In this document: positions 8,708-17,843 of the stretch, piece by piece
Position numbering within the stretch: the first letter of the stretch is position 1
How the letters are laid out: every line of letters starts with the position of its first letter
NCBI GenBank assembly: GCA_965263105.1
Contig: CBDHGL010000003.1
Span: 3,782,001 to 3,846,000, forward strand
From: JBCCTX01 sp965263105
GTDB taxonomy: Bacteria > Bacteroidota > Bacteroidia > J057
DNA: 64,000 nt
Reading direction: 5' to 3'
Notes under the pieces: generated by a model
What the model was told of the DNA's origin: nothing
What the model saw: only the letters and a program-made list of their open reading frames with translations
The model's database searches: none
Position numbers and translations under genes: made by a program

Positions 8708-9698
8708 ATCTTTATGGATTTTGTTTTTAGTGCTATTGAATGCCGTGTTTGCTTTAGGGCAAACACGGCGCTACCATTTTGAGCATCCACAGATGGGGAC
8801 GCTTTTTCAAATCACTTTATATTCCTCTGACAGCCTCACTGCTTTTCATGCAGCGAAACATGCCTTCAGTCGGATTGATACCTTGAATTCTCTCTTCAGC
8901 GACTATGATCCAGAAAGTGAACTGAACCATCTTTCCTCCCAATCTGGGAAAGATACCTGCGTCCAGGTGAGTAAAGAGTTATTGGACATTATTGCGGTAT
9001 CTTTGTTATTGAATGAATATTCAGATAAGGCATTTGATATTACTATCGGGCCGATGGTTCAACTCTGGAGACGGGCTAGAAGAAAGAAAGTACTTCCCGA
9101 TAGAAGGGAGGTTCGGAAGGCGAGAAAGTCTGTGGGAAGCCACTATATTCATATAGACCCCAATGATAATTGCATTCGACTAACTAAGGAAGGCATGCGG
9201 TTGGACTTAGGAGGGATTGCAAAGGGCTATGCTGTAGATGAAGCCCTGAGGATATTGAAGCGTTATGGGATTGAGCAGGCCTTAGTCGATGGAGGAGGAG
9301 ACTTGGTGTTGGGGGAGGCGCCTCCGGATAAAGAGGGTTGGGAAATACAATTGGAGTACGTCACTCCCAATGGAAAATTAGCGGATACCCTCCTCAGCCG
9401 ATCCCTTTGTGCCATAGCCACTTCTGGGGATACCTACAGGTACATTGAGATAGAGGGAAAGCGCTATTCCCATATCATGGATCCCAAATCAGGATTTGGC
9501 TTAACCAAGCGTCGAAAAGTTACGGTAATATACTCTAACGGGACCAGTGCAGATGCCTGGGCCTCAGCCCTGAGTATTTTAGGCCCTCGTAAATGGAGAA
9601 AAAGAGTAAAAAAGCTCCCTCAAATTGAAGTGTTATTTTTGGAGAAAAGGAAAGAGACTTACTCCCAGGTAAGTTCTCTCAATTTTTTTCTTAACTAA
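8700..9698 (+). CDS. apbE: FAD:protein FMN transferase (ApbE family)
   Basis: 332 residues from the ATG at 8700 (a GTG lies directly before it). MCRSLWILFLVLLNAVFALG is a signal peptide without a lipobox cysteine. The ApbE core is complete: MGTLFQITLY, LDLGGIAKGYAVDEAL, ALVDGGGDLVLGE, CAIATSGDTYRYIEIEGKRYSHIMDPKSG and SNGTSADAWASALSILG with the Mg-binding Asp/Thr region. Known members attach FMN covalently to Thr/Ser of periplasmic flavoproteins such as NqrB/C or RnfG. It lies inside the sugar-metabolism run, overlapping the Hyi-like gene by 8 bases; no target flavoprotein with a DGxSGAT-type motif was noticed in the window, so the placement is unexplained. Confidence 0.94.
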   Translation: MCRSLWILFLVLLNAVFALGQTRRYHFEHPQMGTLFQITLYSSDSLTAFHAAKHAFSRIDTLNSLFSDYDPESELNHLSSQSGKDTCVQVSKELLDIIAVSLLLNEYSDKAFDITIGPMVQLWRRARRKKVLPDRREVRKARKSVGSHYIHIDPNDNCIRLTKEGMRLDLGGIAKGYAVDEALRILKRYGIEQALVDGGGDLVLGEAPPDKEGWEIQLEYVTPNGKLADTLLSRSLCAIATSGDTYRYIEIEGKRYSHIMDPKSGFGLTKRRKVTVIYSNGTSADAWASALSILGPRKWRKRVKKLPQIEVLFLEKRKETYSQVSSLNFFLN

Positions 9699-9728
9699 AT
9701 ACCGAACCTTTAGTCTAAATTAAACTCT

Positions 9729-10640
9729 ATGGAAAGACGTGAATTTTTATCAAAAAGTACTGTTGCGGGCGGCCTGCTGGGAATGAGTTCTCTCTCTTCC
9801 CAGGCCTTCCAACCTGCTAATGCAGATAAGTTTAAATTAAAATTTGCTCCTCATTTTGGCATGTTCAAGCATCACGCAGGGGAAGACCTCATCGATCAGC
9901 TACTTTTTATGGCCGATCAGGGGTTCTCTGCATTTGAGGATAATGGAATGAAGGGGCGTGAGGTGGAGATGCAGGAAAAAATCGCCAAGACCCTTGATGA
10001 AAAAGGGATGGAAATGGGGGTCTTTGTTGCACACAAGATTTATTGGAGAGAGCCCAATCTCGCAAGTGGCAAGGAAGAGTTAAGAGAAGAATTTTTGAGT
10101 GATATCCGTAGTTCTGTAGAGGTCGCCAAGCGGGTAAATGCCACTTGGATGACCGTTGTTCCGGGCTTTGTTGACCTCCGCAAAGATATGGGCTATCAGA
10201 CTGCGAATGTGATTGAGAGTCTTAAACGCGCCAGCGAAATTCTGGAGCCACATAATCTAACCATGGTCCTAGAGCCCCTCAATCCGCGAGACCATCCAGG
10301 TATGTTTCTGACCAAGGTATCTCAAGGATATGAAATTTGTCAGGCAGTAGGCTCCCCAGCGTGCAAAATTTTAGATGACTTATACCACCAACAAATTACC
10401 GAAGGAAACCTTATTCCCAACATGGATAATGCATGGGAAGAAATTGGCTACTTTCAAATTGGAGATAACCCAGGTAGAAAAGAGCCTACTACGGGAGAGA
10501 TTCACTATAAGAATGTATTTCAACACATTCATGAAAAGGGCTTTTCTGGAATATTGGGAATGGAGCACGGAAACTCCCAAGCGGGAAAAGAAGGTGAAAT
10601 GGCTTTGCTAAAGGCCTATCGAGAGGTAGATCTTTCCTAG
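9729..10640 (+). CDS. Tat-exported Hyi/xylose-isomerase-like TIM-barrel protein
   Basis: 303 residues. MERREFLSKSTVAGGLLGMSS is a twin-arginine signal with RREFL. The mature part is a TIM barrel like that at 7838: MVLEPLNPRDHPGMFL (Glu), KILDDLYHQQITEGNLI (Asp/His), YFQIGDNPGRKEPTTGE and GILGMEHGNS (Glu) are the four metal-site blocks of the Hyi-like group. It is a distant paralogue of the 7838 product rather than a duplicate. Thirty bases separate it from apbE. It probably isomerises or epimerises a keto-sugar in the periplasm together with the oxidoreductase at 6500; this is inference. Confidence 0.88.
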   Translation: MERREFLSKSTVAGGLLGMSSLSSQAFQPANADKFKLKFAPHFGMFKHHAGEDLIDQLLFMADQGFSAFEDNGMKGREVEMQEKIAKTLDEKGMEMGVFVAHKIYWREPNLASGKEELREEFLSDIRSSVEVAKRVNATWMTVVPGFVDLRKDMGYQTANVIESLKRASEILEPHNLTMVLEPLNPRDHPGMFLTKVSQGYEICQAVGSPACKILDDLYHQQITEGNLIPNMDNAWEEIGYFQIGDNPGRKEPTTGEIHYKNVFQHIHEKGFSGILGMEHGNSQAGKEGEMALLKAYREVDLS

Positions 10641-10766
10641 AATCAGGTTTTTCTATACGAGATTATTAAATTTTTGATGGACATATATGTCTATTGAGCG
10701 GTTTATTATGTCCTTTTTCTGCTAACATCCCTCAATAATCTGCGTAAGAAAAATAGAATCGAACTT

Positions 10767-12713
10767 ATGAAGGGAATTATTGCTTGGATATTATTAGGAT
10801 TATGGGGTCTTTCCGGGGTCTTGGCACAGCGTGAGGTGAGCATTTTGGACCACAAAGATAGAATTCGGATTCAAAAAATGGATGTGCTGAATTCTCCTGA
10901 AAGAGAGACCAATATTTCTATTTCTCCTGATGGGAGATATCTCTTTTTTTGTTCCTTTCGTGGGGGGCAATTTTGGTCCCGACATTATATGTATTTCAAA
11001 TCTCAGCCAGTGTGGGACGGAGATATATGGTACGCAGAAAAGATCAATGGGAACTGGCGTGAGCCCAGACCCATGCAGTATGGGATCAATACTTCAAGTG
11101 GAGAGGATGAACCCAATATTTCTGCAGATGGGAGGACTGTATATTATCAGAGTTGGCTTCCCGAGGGCATGTGGCGAGCAACAGGAGGGCCCTATTATGC
11201 TTCTAGGAGAAATGGGAAGTATTGGGGCCGTCCAGAAGGCTTGGGGGGAGGCATCACGGAATTTTTTCATTACTATAATGCTACCGATGGGATGACGATT
11301 TCTCCGGATGAAAAAACATTTATTGTCGCTGCTGGGCACGATTATGAAATGACGGAGAAAATGGATCTTTATATAAGCCGCAAGGAGGGGGGAACTTGGT
11401 CCTACTGCGAGCCACTGGCTATCAATACGCCTGAGAATGAGCGCTCTGCTTTTATGGCAGGAGATGGGAAAACCCTCTATTTTGCTTCTGATGGATATAC
11501 AGGTTATGGGGGAATGGATATTTTCAAAACTACCCTGAAAGAGAACGGTACCTTTGGACCTGTAGTAAATATTGGGAAGCCCTTTAATACGCCAGGGGAC
11601 GATTATGGCTTCATTTTAACTAGGGATGGGAATGAAGCCTACTTTCTACGGAATGGAGACATCTTTTTTGCAGATTTGAGAGAGGCTGATGACGGGATAA
11701 AGCCCGACTATAAAACTCCCATTGATGAGGTAAAGATTACCCTTTCTGGTTTGGTGAAAAGTCGAGAAAGTTGGGAGAGTTTGCCTGCTCAAGTGGTGGT
11801 AATGGATAGAGATACGGGGATGCCTTTAAAAAGTATCAAAACCACGGAGCGTGGAACCTATCAATTGAGTCTTCCGAATAAAGCAAAGGACCTGCTCGTC
11901 ATAGCTAGTTGTATAGGCTATGCGAAAACGACAAGAGATCTAAAGTTAAGTCCACAGCCTTCAGACCATACCTATCAGGTGAACTTCCTACTTCCTCCAC
12001 TTGAAGAGGACGAAGAAGTTCTGTTGCCTACCGAACCGGAGAAAACGGAAGCCCCTGTGGTGGTGGAAAAAAAGGCGGAAAAGCCACAAAAGGAGATTGA
12101 GCTTAGCCCTGCACCCCTTCCTCCTCAGGAAAAGTCTCGTCCAAAACCCAAAGTAGAGGATGATCCCTATGATTTTTCTAATATTGCCCCTAACCATTTG
12201 GTATTGCTGTTGGACGTGTCTTCTTCAATGAATGAAAAGAATAGGCTCCCACTTCTGAAAGAGTCTTTGGGGGATCTCTTAGATTTGCTCCGCGAACAGG
12301 ATCGAATATCAATCGTGGTATATTCTGGAGATGTCAAAACCATATTAGAAGATGCTTCTGCTAAGGAAGGGGAGCAAATTCTCTCTTTGATTAGCTCCTT
12401 GAAGTCTGGGGGTTCGACCTTGGGGCAGGCTGGCTTAAAGGCTGCATATAGAGTTGCTTTGAAGAATTTTATTGAAAATGGGAACAACCGGATCATTATG
12501 GCTACCGATGGGGAATTTTCTATTAAATCCCTTATCCCTATGGCAGCTAAAAATGCCAGACGAAGAATAAACCTAAGTGTTTTTGCTTTTGGTAAGAATA
12601 AACAAGAACTGAAGGACTTAGCCCAGAATGGGAAAGGCTTTTATACACGAATAACCCCTGATAATATTGAGAAGGCACTTCTCCGAGAAGCTCGTGCCGT
12701 TCGAACGAATTAA
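10767..12713 (+). CDS. PD40 beta-propeller / carboxypeptidase-regulatory / vWA protein
   Basis: 648 residues with signal peptide (MKGIIAWILLGLWGLSGVLAQ). About five PD40-type propeller repeats follow, each with an SPDGRYLFF-like core (ETNISISPDG, DEPNISADGRTVYY, GMTISPDEKTF, GDGKTLYFASDGYTGYGGMDIF, GDDYGFILTRDGNEAYF), then a carboxypeptidase-D-regulatory-like beta domain (about 325-400), a Pro/Glu/Lys-rich linker (about 410-470), and a C-terminal von Willebrand A domain with intact MIDAS (LLLDVSSSMNEKNR, DxSxS from 483; TDGEF later). PD40-CRD proteins of Bacteroidota usually end in OmpA; here vWA takes that place. It lies 3 bases before the gene at 12717 and heads the MacA/MacB/TolC-like run. 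A scaffold role at the cell surface or periplasm is inferred. Confidence 0.85.
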   Translation: MKGIIAWILLGLWGLSGVLAQREVSILDHKDRIRIQKMDVLNSPERETNISISPDGRYLFFCSFRGGQFWSRHYMYFKSQPVWDGDIWYAEKINGNWREPRPMQYGINTSSGEDEPNISADGRTVYYQSWLPEGMWRATGGPYYASRRNGKYWGRPEGLGGGITEFFHYYNATDGMTISPDEKTFIVAAGHDYEMTEKMDLYISRKEGGTWSYCEPLAINTPENERSAFMAGDGKTLYFASDGYTGYGGMDIFKTTLKENGTFGPVVNIGKPFNTPGDDYGFILTRDGNEAYFLRNGDIFFADLREADDGIKPDYKTPIDEVKITLSGLVKSRESWESLPAQVVVMDRDTGMPLKSIKTTERGTYQLSLPNKAKDLLVIASCIGYAKTTRDLKLSPQPSDHTYQVNFLLPPLEEDEEVLLPTEPEKTEAPVVVEKKAEKPQKEIELSPAPLPPQEKSRPKPKVEDDPYDFSNIAPNHLVLLLDVSSSMNEKNRLPLLKESLGDLLDLLREQDRISIVVYSGDVKTILEDASAKEGEQILSLISSLKSGGSTLGQAGLKAAYRVALKNFIENGNNRIIMATDGEFSIKSLIPMAAKNARRRINLSVFAFGKNKQELKDLAQNGKGFYTRITPDNIEKALLREARAVRTN

Positions 12714-12716
12714 TAC

Positions 12717-13184
12717 ATGGAGACCTTAGTACAAAATCGAGAGAATTTAATTTTAGAGGATAAACCTACCCTAGGTCGAGTCTTTAGTTATACCCTGGTG
12801 GTTGCAGGATTAATACTGATTTTACCGAATCCCTATCGTACCAGAGTGGATTTTTTGACTTATGCGGGAATTGCACTGGTACTTATTGGACTAGTTATGC
12901 AGCGCTTTCTCCCAGCGAATGTGAGATGTAGATTTGATAAGGAAAAGGGTAAATTGAAAATATCTCGAATAAAACCCTTAATCCGGGGCTGGGAGGAAAC
13001 GTATGAACTAGACCAAATTAGTAAGATTCGCATTGAGTCGCACAGTAATAAACGAAATCAGACTCGTTATCGTCTGGCCTTACAGTTGAATCAGGAGGAC
13101 TGGGTCCCCTTGACAGAGACCTTTTCTCATAAGGACCCCAAAATTATACAAGCCTTGGCTGAAAAGATTCAGGCATTTTTATAA
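12717..13184 (+). CDS. Small two-helix membrane protein of unknown function
   Basis: 155 residues. Two hydrophobic helices near the N-terminus (VFSYTLVVAGLILILP and FLTYAGIALVLIGLVM) are followed by a polar beta-rich cytoplasmic-type domain (KGKLKISRIKPLIRGWEETYELDQISKIRIESH, then YRLALQLNQEDWVPL) that resembles PH-like or bPH2 domains in layout. I do not recognise the family. The start is 3 bases after the PD40-vWA stop, so the two are surely cotranscribed, and the MacA-like gene begins 22 bases later. Confidence 0.7.
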   Translation: METLVQNRENLILEDKPTLGRVFSYTLVVAGLILILPNPYRTRVDFLTYAGIALVLIGLVMQRFLPANVRCRFDKEKGKLKISRIKPLIRGWEETYELDQISKIRIESHSNKRNQTRYRLALQLNQEDWVPLTETFSHKDPKIIQALAEKIQAFL

Positions 13185-13206
13185 AACCCATTTACACCTA
13201 CGTCCT

Positions 13207-14484
13207 ATGAATGTAAAAAAAGGAATACTAGCACTTATTGCCATAGTCGTCTTAGGGGGCTTCATCTGGCGATTCGCTTCTGCTGGAGATGTTGGGAACT
13301 CCGACCTACTGACTAGCCCAAAACAAGGGGAGTTCCAGGTTTTAGTAACAACTTCTGGTGAATTGCGGGCTAAAAATTCTATTGAAATTGCCGGTTTACC
13401 CTCTAGCGCTATGCAATTGGGCTTCTATCGAGTGGCTATATCGGACATTATCCCAGAAGGAACAGTAGTAAAAGAAGGGGATTATGTCGCTAGGCTTGAT
13501 AAAGGAGATCTTCAGAGTAAAATCCAAGAGGTTTCCCTTACCCTGGAACAGGCGCGTTCTCAATTCACCCAGGCAAAATTGGACTCAGCTCTGGAATTAT
13601 CAGAGAAACGCAACAATATTGTCAATCTCAAATTTTCTATGCAAGAGAAACTGGCAGAAATGGAGCAGTCTCGCTATGAGGCTCCCGCTACCCAGCGGAT
13701 GGTAAAGTTGGAATATGAAAAAGCAGACCGTGCATACAGTCAAGCAGTAGAGAATTATGAGAAACAGATTGCCCTTTCAGTTGCGAAGGTAATTGAGAAG
13801 CAGTCCGAACTCAATAAAGTCGTTAATGAGCTCAATGATCTGAAAAAATTGGAAGAGCAGTTTACCATTAAGGCTCCAGCCGATGGGATGATTATATATA
13901 AACGGGAATGGAGTGGCCAGAAGCGGCAGGTAGGTTCCATGGTTGAGGCCTGGGATCCCACAGTAGCTACCCTCCCTGATCTTACCCAAATGGAATCAGT
14001 TACCTATGTGAATGAAATAGACATTCAAAAGCTCAGCAAAGGACAAATAGTATCTATTGGCCTGGATGCCATGCCGGATAAATTATTGACAGGGGAGGTA
14101 TCCATGGTAGCAAATATTGGGGAACAGAGGCCTAATTCAGATTCTAAAGTCTTCGAGGTAGTCATCCAAGTAAACGAACAAGATACAACTCTCAGGCCGG
14201 CTATGACTACCAGTAATGAGGTGTTGGTCTCCGAGGTAGAGCAAACGACCTACTTACCCTTAGAGTGTCTTCACGTTCAGGATAGCTTAAATTTCGTGTT
14301 TAAAAGACAAGGAGGCAGGATCATAAGGCAGGAAGTTCGTCCTGGATTGATCAACGAAAATGATGTGGAAATTTTAGCAGGGATTCTGCCTGAAGACAAG
14401 GTATTCCTCTCTCTTCCCGAGGATACGACAGGGCTAGCCTGGCGAAAGATTGAGTCCATTTCCAATCCGCAGGCAGCTAAATAG
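13207..14484 (+). CDS. MacA/HlyD-type periplasmic adaptor protein
   Basis: 425 residues. One N-terminal membrane anchor (KGILALIAIVVLGGFIW), then a barrel-sandwich/lipoyl half (GTVVKEGDYVARLDKGDL), a long coiled coil (about 105-215, rich in Glu/Lys/Gln), the second lipoyl half (FTIKAPADGMIIYKREWSG) and beta-barrel plus membrane-proximal domains (VSIGLDAMPDKLLTGEVSMVA, PEDKVFLSLPED). This is the membrane-fusion protein of a tripartite efflux or export system. It is followed 8 bases later by the MacB-like permease and then by a TolC-like gene, completing the usual trio except for an ATPase. Substrate unknown. Confidence 0.9.
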   Translation: MNVKKGILALIAIVVLGGFIWRFASAGDVGNSDLLTSPKQGEFQVLVTTSGELRAKNSIEIAGLPSSAMQLGFYRVAISDIIPEGTVVKEGDYVARLDKGDLQSKIQEVSLTLEQARSQFTQAKLDSALELSEKRNNIVNLKFSMQEKLAEMEQSRYEAPATQRMVKLEYEKADRAYSQAVENYEKQIALSVAKVIEKQSELNKVVNELNDLKKLEEQFTIKAPADGMIIYKREWSGQKRQVGSMVEAWDPTVATLPDLTQMESVTYVNEIDIQKLSKGQIVSIGLDAMPDKLLTGEVSMVANIGEQRPNSDSKVFEVVIQVNEQDTTLRPAMTTSNEVLVSEVEQTTYLPLECLHVQDSLNFVFKRQGGRIIRQEVRPGLINENDVEILAGILPEDKVFLSLPEDTTGLAWRKIESISNPQAAK

Positions 14485-14492
14485 GATTCCCC

Positions 14493-15851
14493 ATGTACCA
14501 AAAAATATTCTATAACTTCCAAATTGGCTTGGAGGCTTTGGGGCAAAACCGTTTGCGGGCTTTCCTGACCTCCTTAGGAATTATATTTGGTGTTGCTTCT
14601 GTAATTGCTATGCTCGCCATTGGACGAGGTGCTCAAGCTGAGATAATCGAGCAAATGGAATTGCTGGGGGCTAATAACATCATTATTAACCCTGTTTTGG
14701 AACAGGAGGAAGGGGACCTTGCCGAAGATAGTGAGGGAGAAGAAGATACCTCAGAAGAAGATAAAGGAGGGAATAAGCGCTTCTCTCCGGGACTGAATAC
14801 CTTGGATGTATCCAGTTTGGCTAAGCTGCCTGCCATAGAATATGTTCGACCAGAAGTGGTGATTGAATCGGTTGCTATTCGAAAGGGTCGAAAGCGAAGT
14901 GCCAAATTGGTTGGAGTTACTAATGAATTTTTTGAAGAGTTGGATCATCCATTAAGGGAAGGGAACTTATTCAATAGCACTCAAGAGGTATTTGGAAAAC
15001 CCGTTTGTATCATAGGAAGTGGTATTAAATCGCGCTTTTTCCCTAAGGATGAACCCCTAGGTAAACAGATTAAATGCGGACACCTTTGGTTGACGGTAGT
15101 GGGAGTTATGGCTCCCCGCCATGTGTCTCGTGAAGTAAGAGAAGAACTCTCTAATCTAGGGATTCGGAACTACGATTTCGATATCTATACACCCGTAAAA
15201 ACGCTGCTTCTCAGGTACGAAAATCGGGCCTTGGTCACAGCAAAAGATGTCCAGGAAGCTAATCGGAGACGTAGACGAAGAAGTTCCGAAGTACACAACT
15301 ATCACCAATTGGATAAGGTGGTGATGCGGGTTTCGGATGTCAAATACATTCGAAAATTAGCAGAAGTGAGTAACCGAATGCTAGCCCGGAGACACAACGA
15401 GGTAGTTGATTACGAAATTACTGTACCAGAACAATTACTGGCTCAGCGTCAGCGTACCATGCAAATTTTCAATATTGTATTGGGAGCAATCGCTTCTATT
15501 TCCCTTTTGGTAGGAGGAATTGGGATCATGAATATTATGTTGGCTTCGGTTATGGAAAGGATCAAAGAAATTGGTTTGAGGATGTCCATAGGCGCCACCC
15601 AGAAGGATATCGTTCTCCAATTTATGAGCGAAGCTGTAGCTATTAGTGTAACAGGGGGATTGCTGGGCATCGGACTGGGAATTGGATTGAGTTATCTCAT
15701 CCAGTACTTCGCAGAGATCCAAACGATTGTATCTTCCTGGTCGGTTATTCTCGCGTTTTTTGTGGCTGTATCTATCGGTCTGTTATTCGGGATATATCCG
15801 GCCCGTATGGCATCTCTACAGAACCCTGTGGTTTCTCTCCGCGCAAACTGA
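14493..15851 (+). CDS. MacB-like ABC permease subunit (no fused ATPase)
   Basis: 452 residues. TM1 (LTSLGIIFGVASVIAMLAIG) is followed by a large periplasmic MacB_PCD domain (about 45-310), then an FtsX core with three helices: TMQIFNIVLGAIASISLLVGGIGIMNIMLASV, VTGGLLGIGLGIGLSYLI and SVILAFFVAVSIGLLFGIYPARMAS. The KEIGLRMSIGAT motif is the coupling-helix region that meets the ATPase. E. coli MacB has the nucleotide-binding domain fused at the N-terminus; here it is absent and no NBD gene occurs in this run. An acidic stretch (about 70-92, Glu/Asp-rich) in the periplasmic domain is unusual. The ATPase must be encoded elsewhere if the complex works. Confidence 0.9.
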   Translation: MYQKIFYNFQIGLEALGQNRLRAFLTSLGIIFGVASVIAMLAIGRGAQAEIIEQMELLGANNIIINPVLEQEEGDLAEDSEGEEDTSEEDKGGNKRFSPGLNTLDVSSLAKLPAIEYVRPEVVIESVAIRKGRKRSAKLVGVTNEFFEELDHPLREGNLFNSTQEVFGKPVCIIGSGIKSRFFPKDEPLGKQIKCGHLWLTVVGVMAPRHVSREVREELSNLGIRNYDFDIYTPVKTLLLRYENRALVTAKDVQEANRRRRRRSSEVHNYHQLDKVVMRVSDVKYIRKLAEVSNRMLARRHNEVVDYEITVPEQLLAQRQRTMQIFNIVLGAIASISLLVGGIGIMNIMLASVMERIKEIGLRMSIGATQKDIVLQFMSEAVAISVTGGLLGIGLGIGLSYLIQYFAEIQTIVSSWSVILAFFVAVSIGLLFGIYPARMASLQNPVVSLRAN

Positions 15852-15915
15852 TTATTGACCAAATGGAAGATGGACAGCCTACTACCATAAAACCTATTAA
15901 CCTGAATTACTCCAC

Positions 15916-17406
15916 ATGTCATTACTACGTTTTTTTTGCAAGCGATGGATATTTCCAGGGCTCGTTCTTTGGTATGTGACTCCCCTTTGGGGCCAAGGAA
16001 CGTTGGAACTCACCCTAGAAAAAGCGATCCAAATGGCCCAGGACCAAAGCCCGGATGCCCTGGTATTGGAAAAGGAATACTTGGCCTCAAAATGGGATTA
16101 TATCGCATTTCAAGCCAGTTTGAAACCCCAGATAGGGTTTAATGCCAATATCCCAGGCTTTTCCCGGTCTATTTCCAATATTTCCCAAGATGATGGCTCC
16201 TCTTTGTTTCGGACCCAAAGTCTGGCCTTTTCTTCTGCAGGGATATATATGCAACAACAACTTCCTTTTTCGGGTGGGAGCCTCTTTTTTCAATCGGAGG
16301 TAGCTAGCTTGTGGAACTTTGAGCCGCTAGACAACCAATTGTGGCAAACAAGTCCCTTGTTGTTGGGCCTCAATCAACCTCTTTTTCAGTTGAATCAGGT
16401 CAAGTGGAATCAACGTGAACAAAAAATGACCTTGCAGGTTGCCAAAATCGGCTACCTCGAAGCCTTGGAAACTGTAGCCCAGGAGATGACCCGTATCTTT
16501 TTTGACGCCATGATCGCCCAAAAAGATAAAGAGAGAGCGGAGTTTAATGTCATCAACAATGACACCATTTTTACCCTTTCTCAAGGACGCTTTAAGGTCG
16601 GGAAGATTGCAGAAAATGAACTCCTACAGAGTGAACTCCGCCTTATTACAGCCCAGGCTGACTTTGAACAAGCAGAGCTGGATTACGAGCAGGCTTTGAG
16701 GGAGTTAAGAATTCTGTTGAACTTACCTGAAGACCAGCCTATTGCTCTGGTTTTGCCTCAGCAACTCCCCCCCATTCAAATCGACCCTGATCTGGCGATC
16801 GACCGGGCTAATAGGTATAGTTCCTTCACCCAGGAAAACAGCCTGAGAAAATTTCAGGCAGATCGCAGACTCAGGGAAGTGCAGCAGGATAATCGATTCC
16901 AAGCGGACCTCAGGGCAACCTTTGGATTGAATCAAAGTGCGGACGACTTTTTTGATTCATATAGGGATCCAGTGGACCGACAGAACTTCTCCATAAGTTT
17001 AGATATTCCTCTTTTCAACTGGGGTAGGGGACAAGCTGAAAGGAAAGCGGCAGAGGCTCGAAGAGAGAGTATAGTGACTACCTTGGGACAGGAGCAAAAA
17101 GATTTTGAAAACAATGTGTTTTTTCAAGTAAAAAGCCTTCAACAATTAGAAAAGCGATTGGAAATTGCGGCAAGGAGTGATACAGTTTCTCAGCGTCGTT
17201 ATGACATTTCAAAACAACGTTATCTCATAGGGAAAATCAGCATTCAAGACTTGTTCATTGCTCAACAGGAAAAAGACGGTGCACAACAGAACTATGTCAA
17301 CAGCCTTCGTAGCTTTTGGAATGCCTGGGCTGAGTTGAGAAGGTTGACCTTATTCGACTTTGAGCAGCAAGAATCCTTACTGGATCAGGTTGAGGATCAA
17401 TTGTGA
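15916..17406 (+). CDS. TolC-family outer-membrane efflux protein
   Basis: 496 residues with signal peptide (RFFCKRWIFPGLVLWYVTPLWGQ). The two outer-membrane efflux repeats appear as LTLEKAIQMAQDQSPDALVLEKEYLASKWD and ALRELRILLNLPEDQPI, with long amphipathic helices of the periplasmic tunnel (YLEALETVAQEMTRIFFDAMIAQKDKERAEFN; SQRRYDISKQRYLIGKISIQDLFIAQQEK). It provides the outer-membrane channel for the adaptor and permease encoded just upstream. The ATG at 15916 lies 64 bases after the permease stop, so cotranscription is likely. The length is slightly above the usual TolC size. Confidence 0.92.
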   Translation: MSLLRFFCKRWIFPGLVLWYVTPLWGQGTLELTLEKAIQMAQDQSPDALVLEKEYLASKWDYIAFQASLKPQIGFNANIPGFSRSISNISQDDGSSLFRTQSLAFSSAGIYMQQQLPFSGGSLFFQSEVASLWNFEPLDNQLWQTSPLLLGLNQPLFQLNQVKWNQREQKMTLQVAKIGYLEALETVAQEMTRIFFDAMIAQKDKERAEFNVINNDTIFTLSQGRFKVGKIAENELLQSELRLITAQADFEQAELDYEQALRELRILLNLPEDQPIALVLPQQLPPIQIDPDLAIDRANRYSSFTQENSLRKFQADRRLREVQQDNRFQADLRATFGLNQSADDFFDSYRDPVDRQNFSISLDIPLFNWGRGQAERKAAEARRESIVTTLGQEQKDFENNVFFQVKSLQQLEKRLEIAARSDTVSQRRYDISKQRYLIGKISIQDLFIAQQEKDGAQQNYVNSLRSFWNAWAELRRLTLFDFEQQESLLDQVEDQL

Positions 17407-17468
17407 AAAAAGTTGAAATCCCTTTGTATATTCGACACATAATTTTCACTACTCGAACCCAAATTTTT

Positions 17469-17843
17469 ATGAAAAACTACTATTTCGCTGTTCTACTATG
17501 TGGGGTAATTATGCTCGCTGGTTGTGCGGCCAAGAAAATGCTTGATCCTGCTATTGGCTCCTGGGATTATGTTGTCACGGGAACCCCAGATGGCGATGTA
17601 AAAGGCACCATGTACATTGCAAAAGAAGGGGAGGCCTATACCGGAAACTTGACTGGACAAGCTGGCACAATGAAACTTGAAAAAATTACCATTGAAGACG
17701 GGAATATGCAAAGTGAGTTTTCCTTTCAAGGATATACCCTAGACCTAAAAGGAACCTTTGAGGGGGACGCCTTTACAGGAAATATTTCACTAGATGAATA
17801 CACGCAATTTCCTGTAACTGCAACCAAGAAGGAAGGTTCTTGA
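17469..17843 (+). CDS. Small beta-rich lipoprotein of unknown function
   Basis: 124 residues from the ATG at 17469; an upstream GTG (17403) overlapping the TolC-like stop would add a non-signal tail and is unlikely. The signal ends in a lipobox (MLAGC), so the mature protein is a lipoprotein. The rest is a run of short beta strands with repeated GT/GN turns (IGSWDYVVTGTPDGDVKGTMYI, YTGNLTGQAGTMKLEKI, LDLKGTFEGDAFTGNISL), suggesting a small lipocalin- or avidin-like barrel. I do not recognise the family. Its stop overlaps the next start by one base (TGATG), so the two are coupled. Confidence 0.75.
   Translation: MKNYYFAVLLCGVIMLAGCAAKKMLDPAIGSWDYVVTGTPDGDVKGTMYIAKEGEAYTGNLTGQAGTMKLEKITIEDGNMQSEFSFQGYTLDLKGTFEGDAFTGNISLDEYTQFPVTATKKEGS

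Noticed and set aside
10680..10691. GACATATATGTC palindrome upstream of the PD40-vWA gene
   Set aside because: A 12-base palindrome in AT-rich sequence is expected several times by chance in 64 kb.
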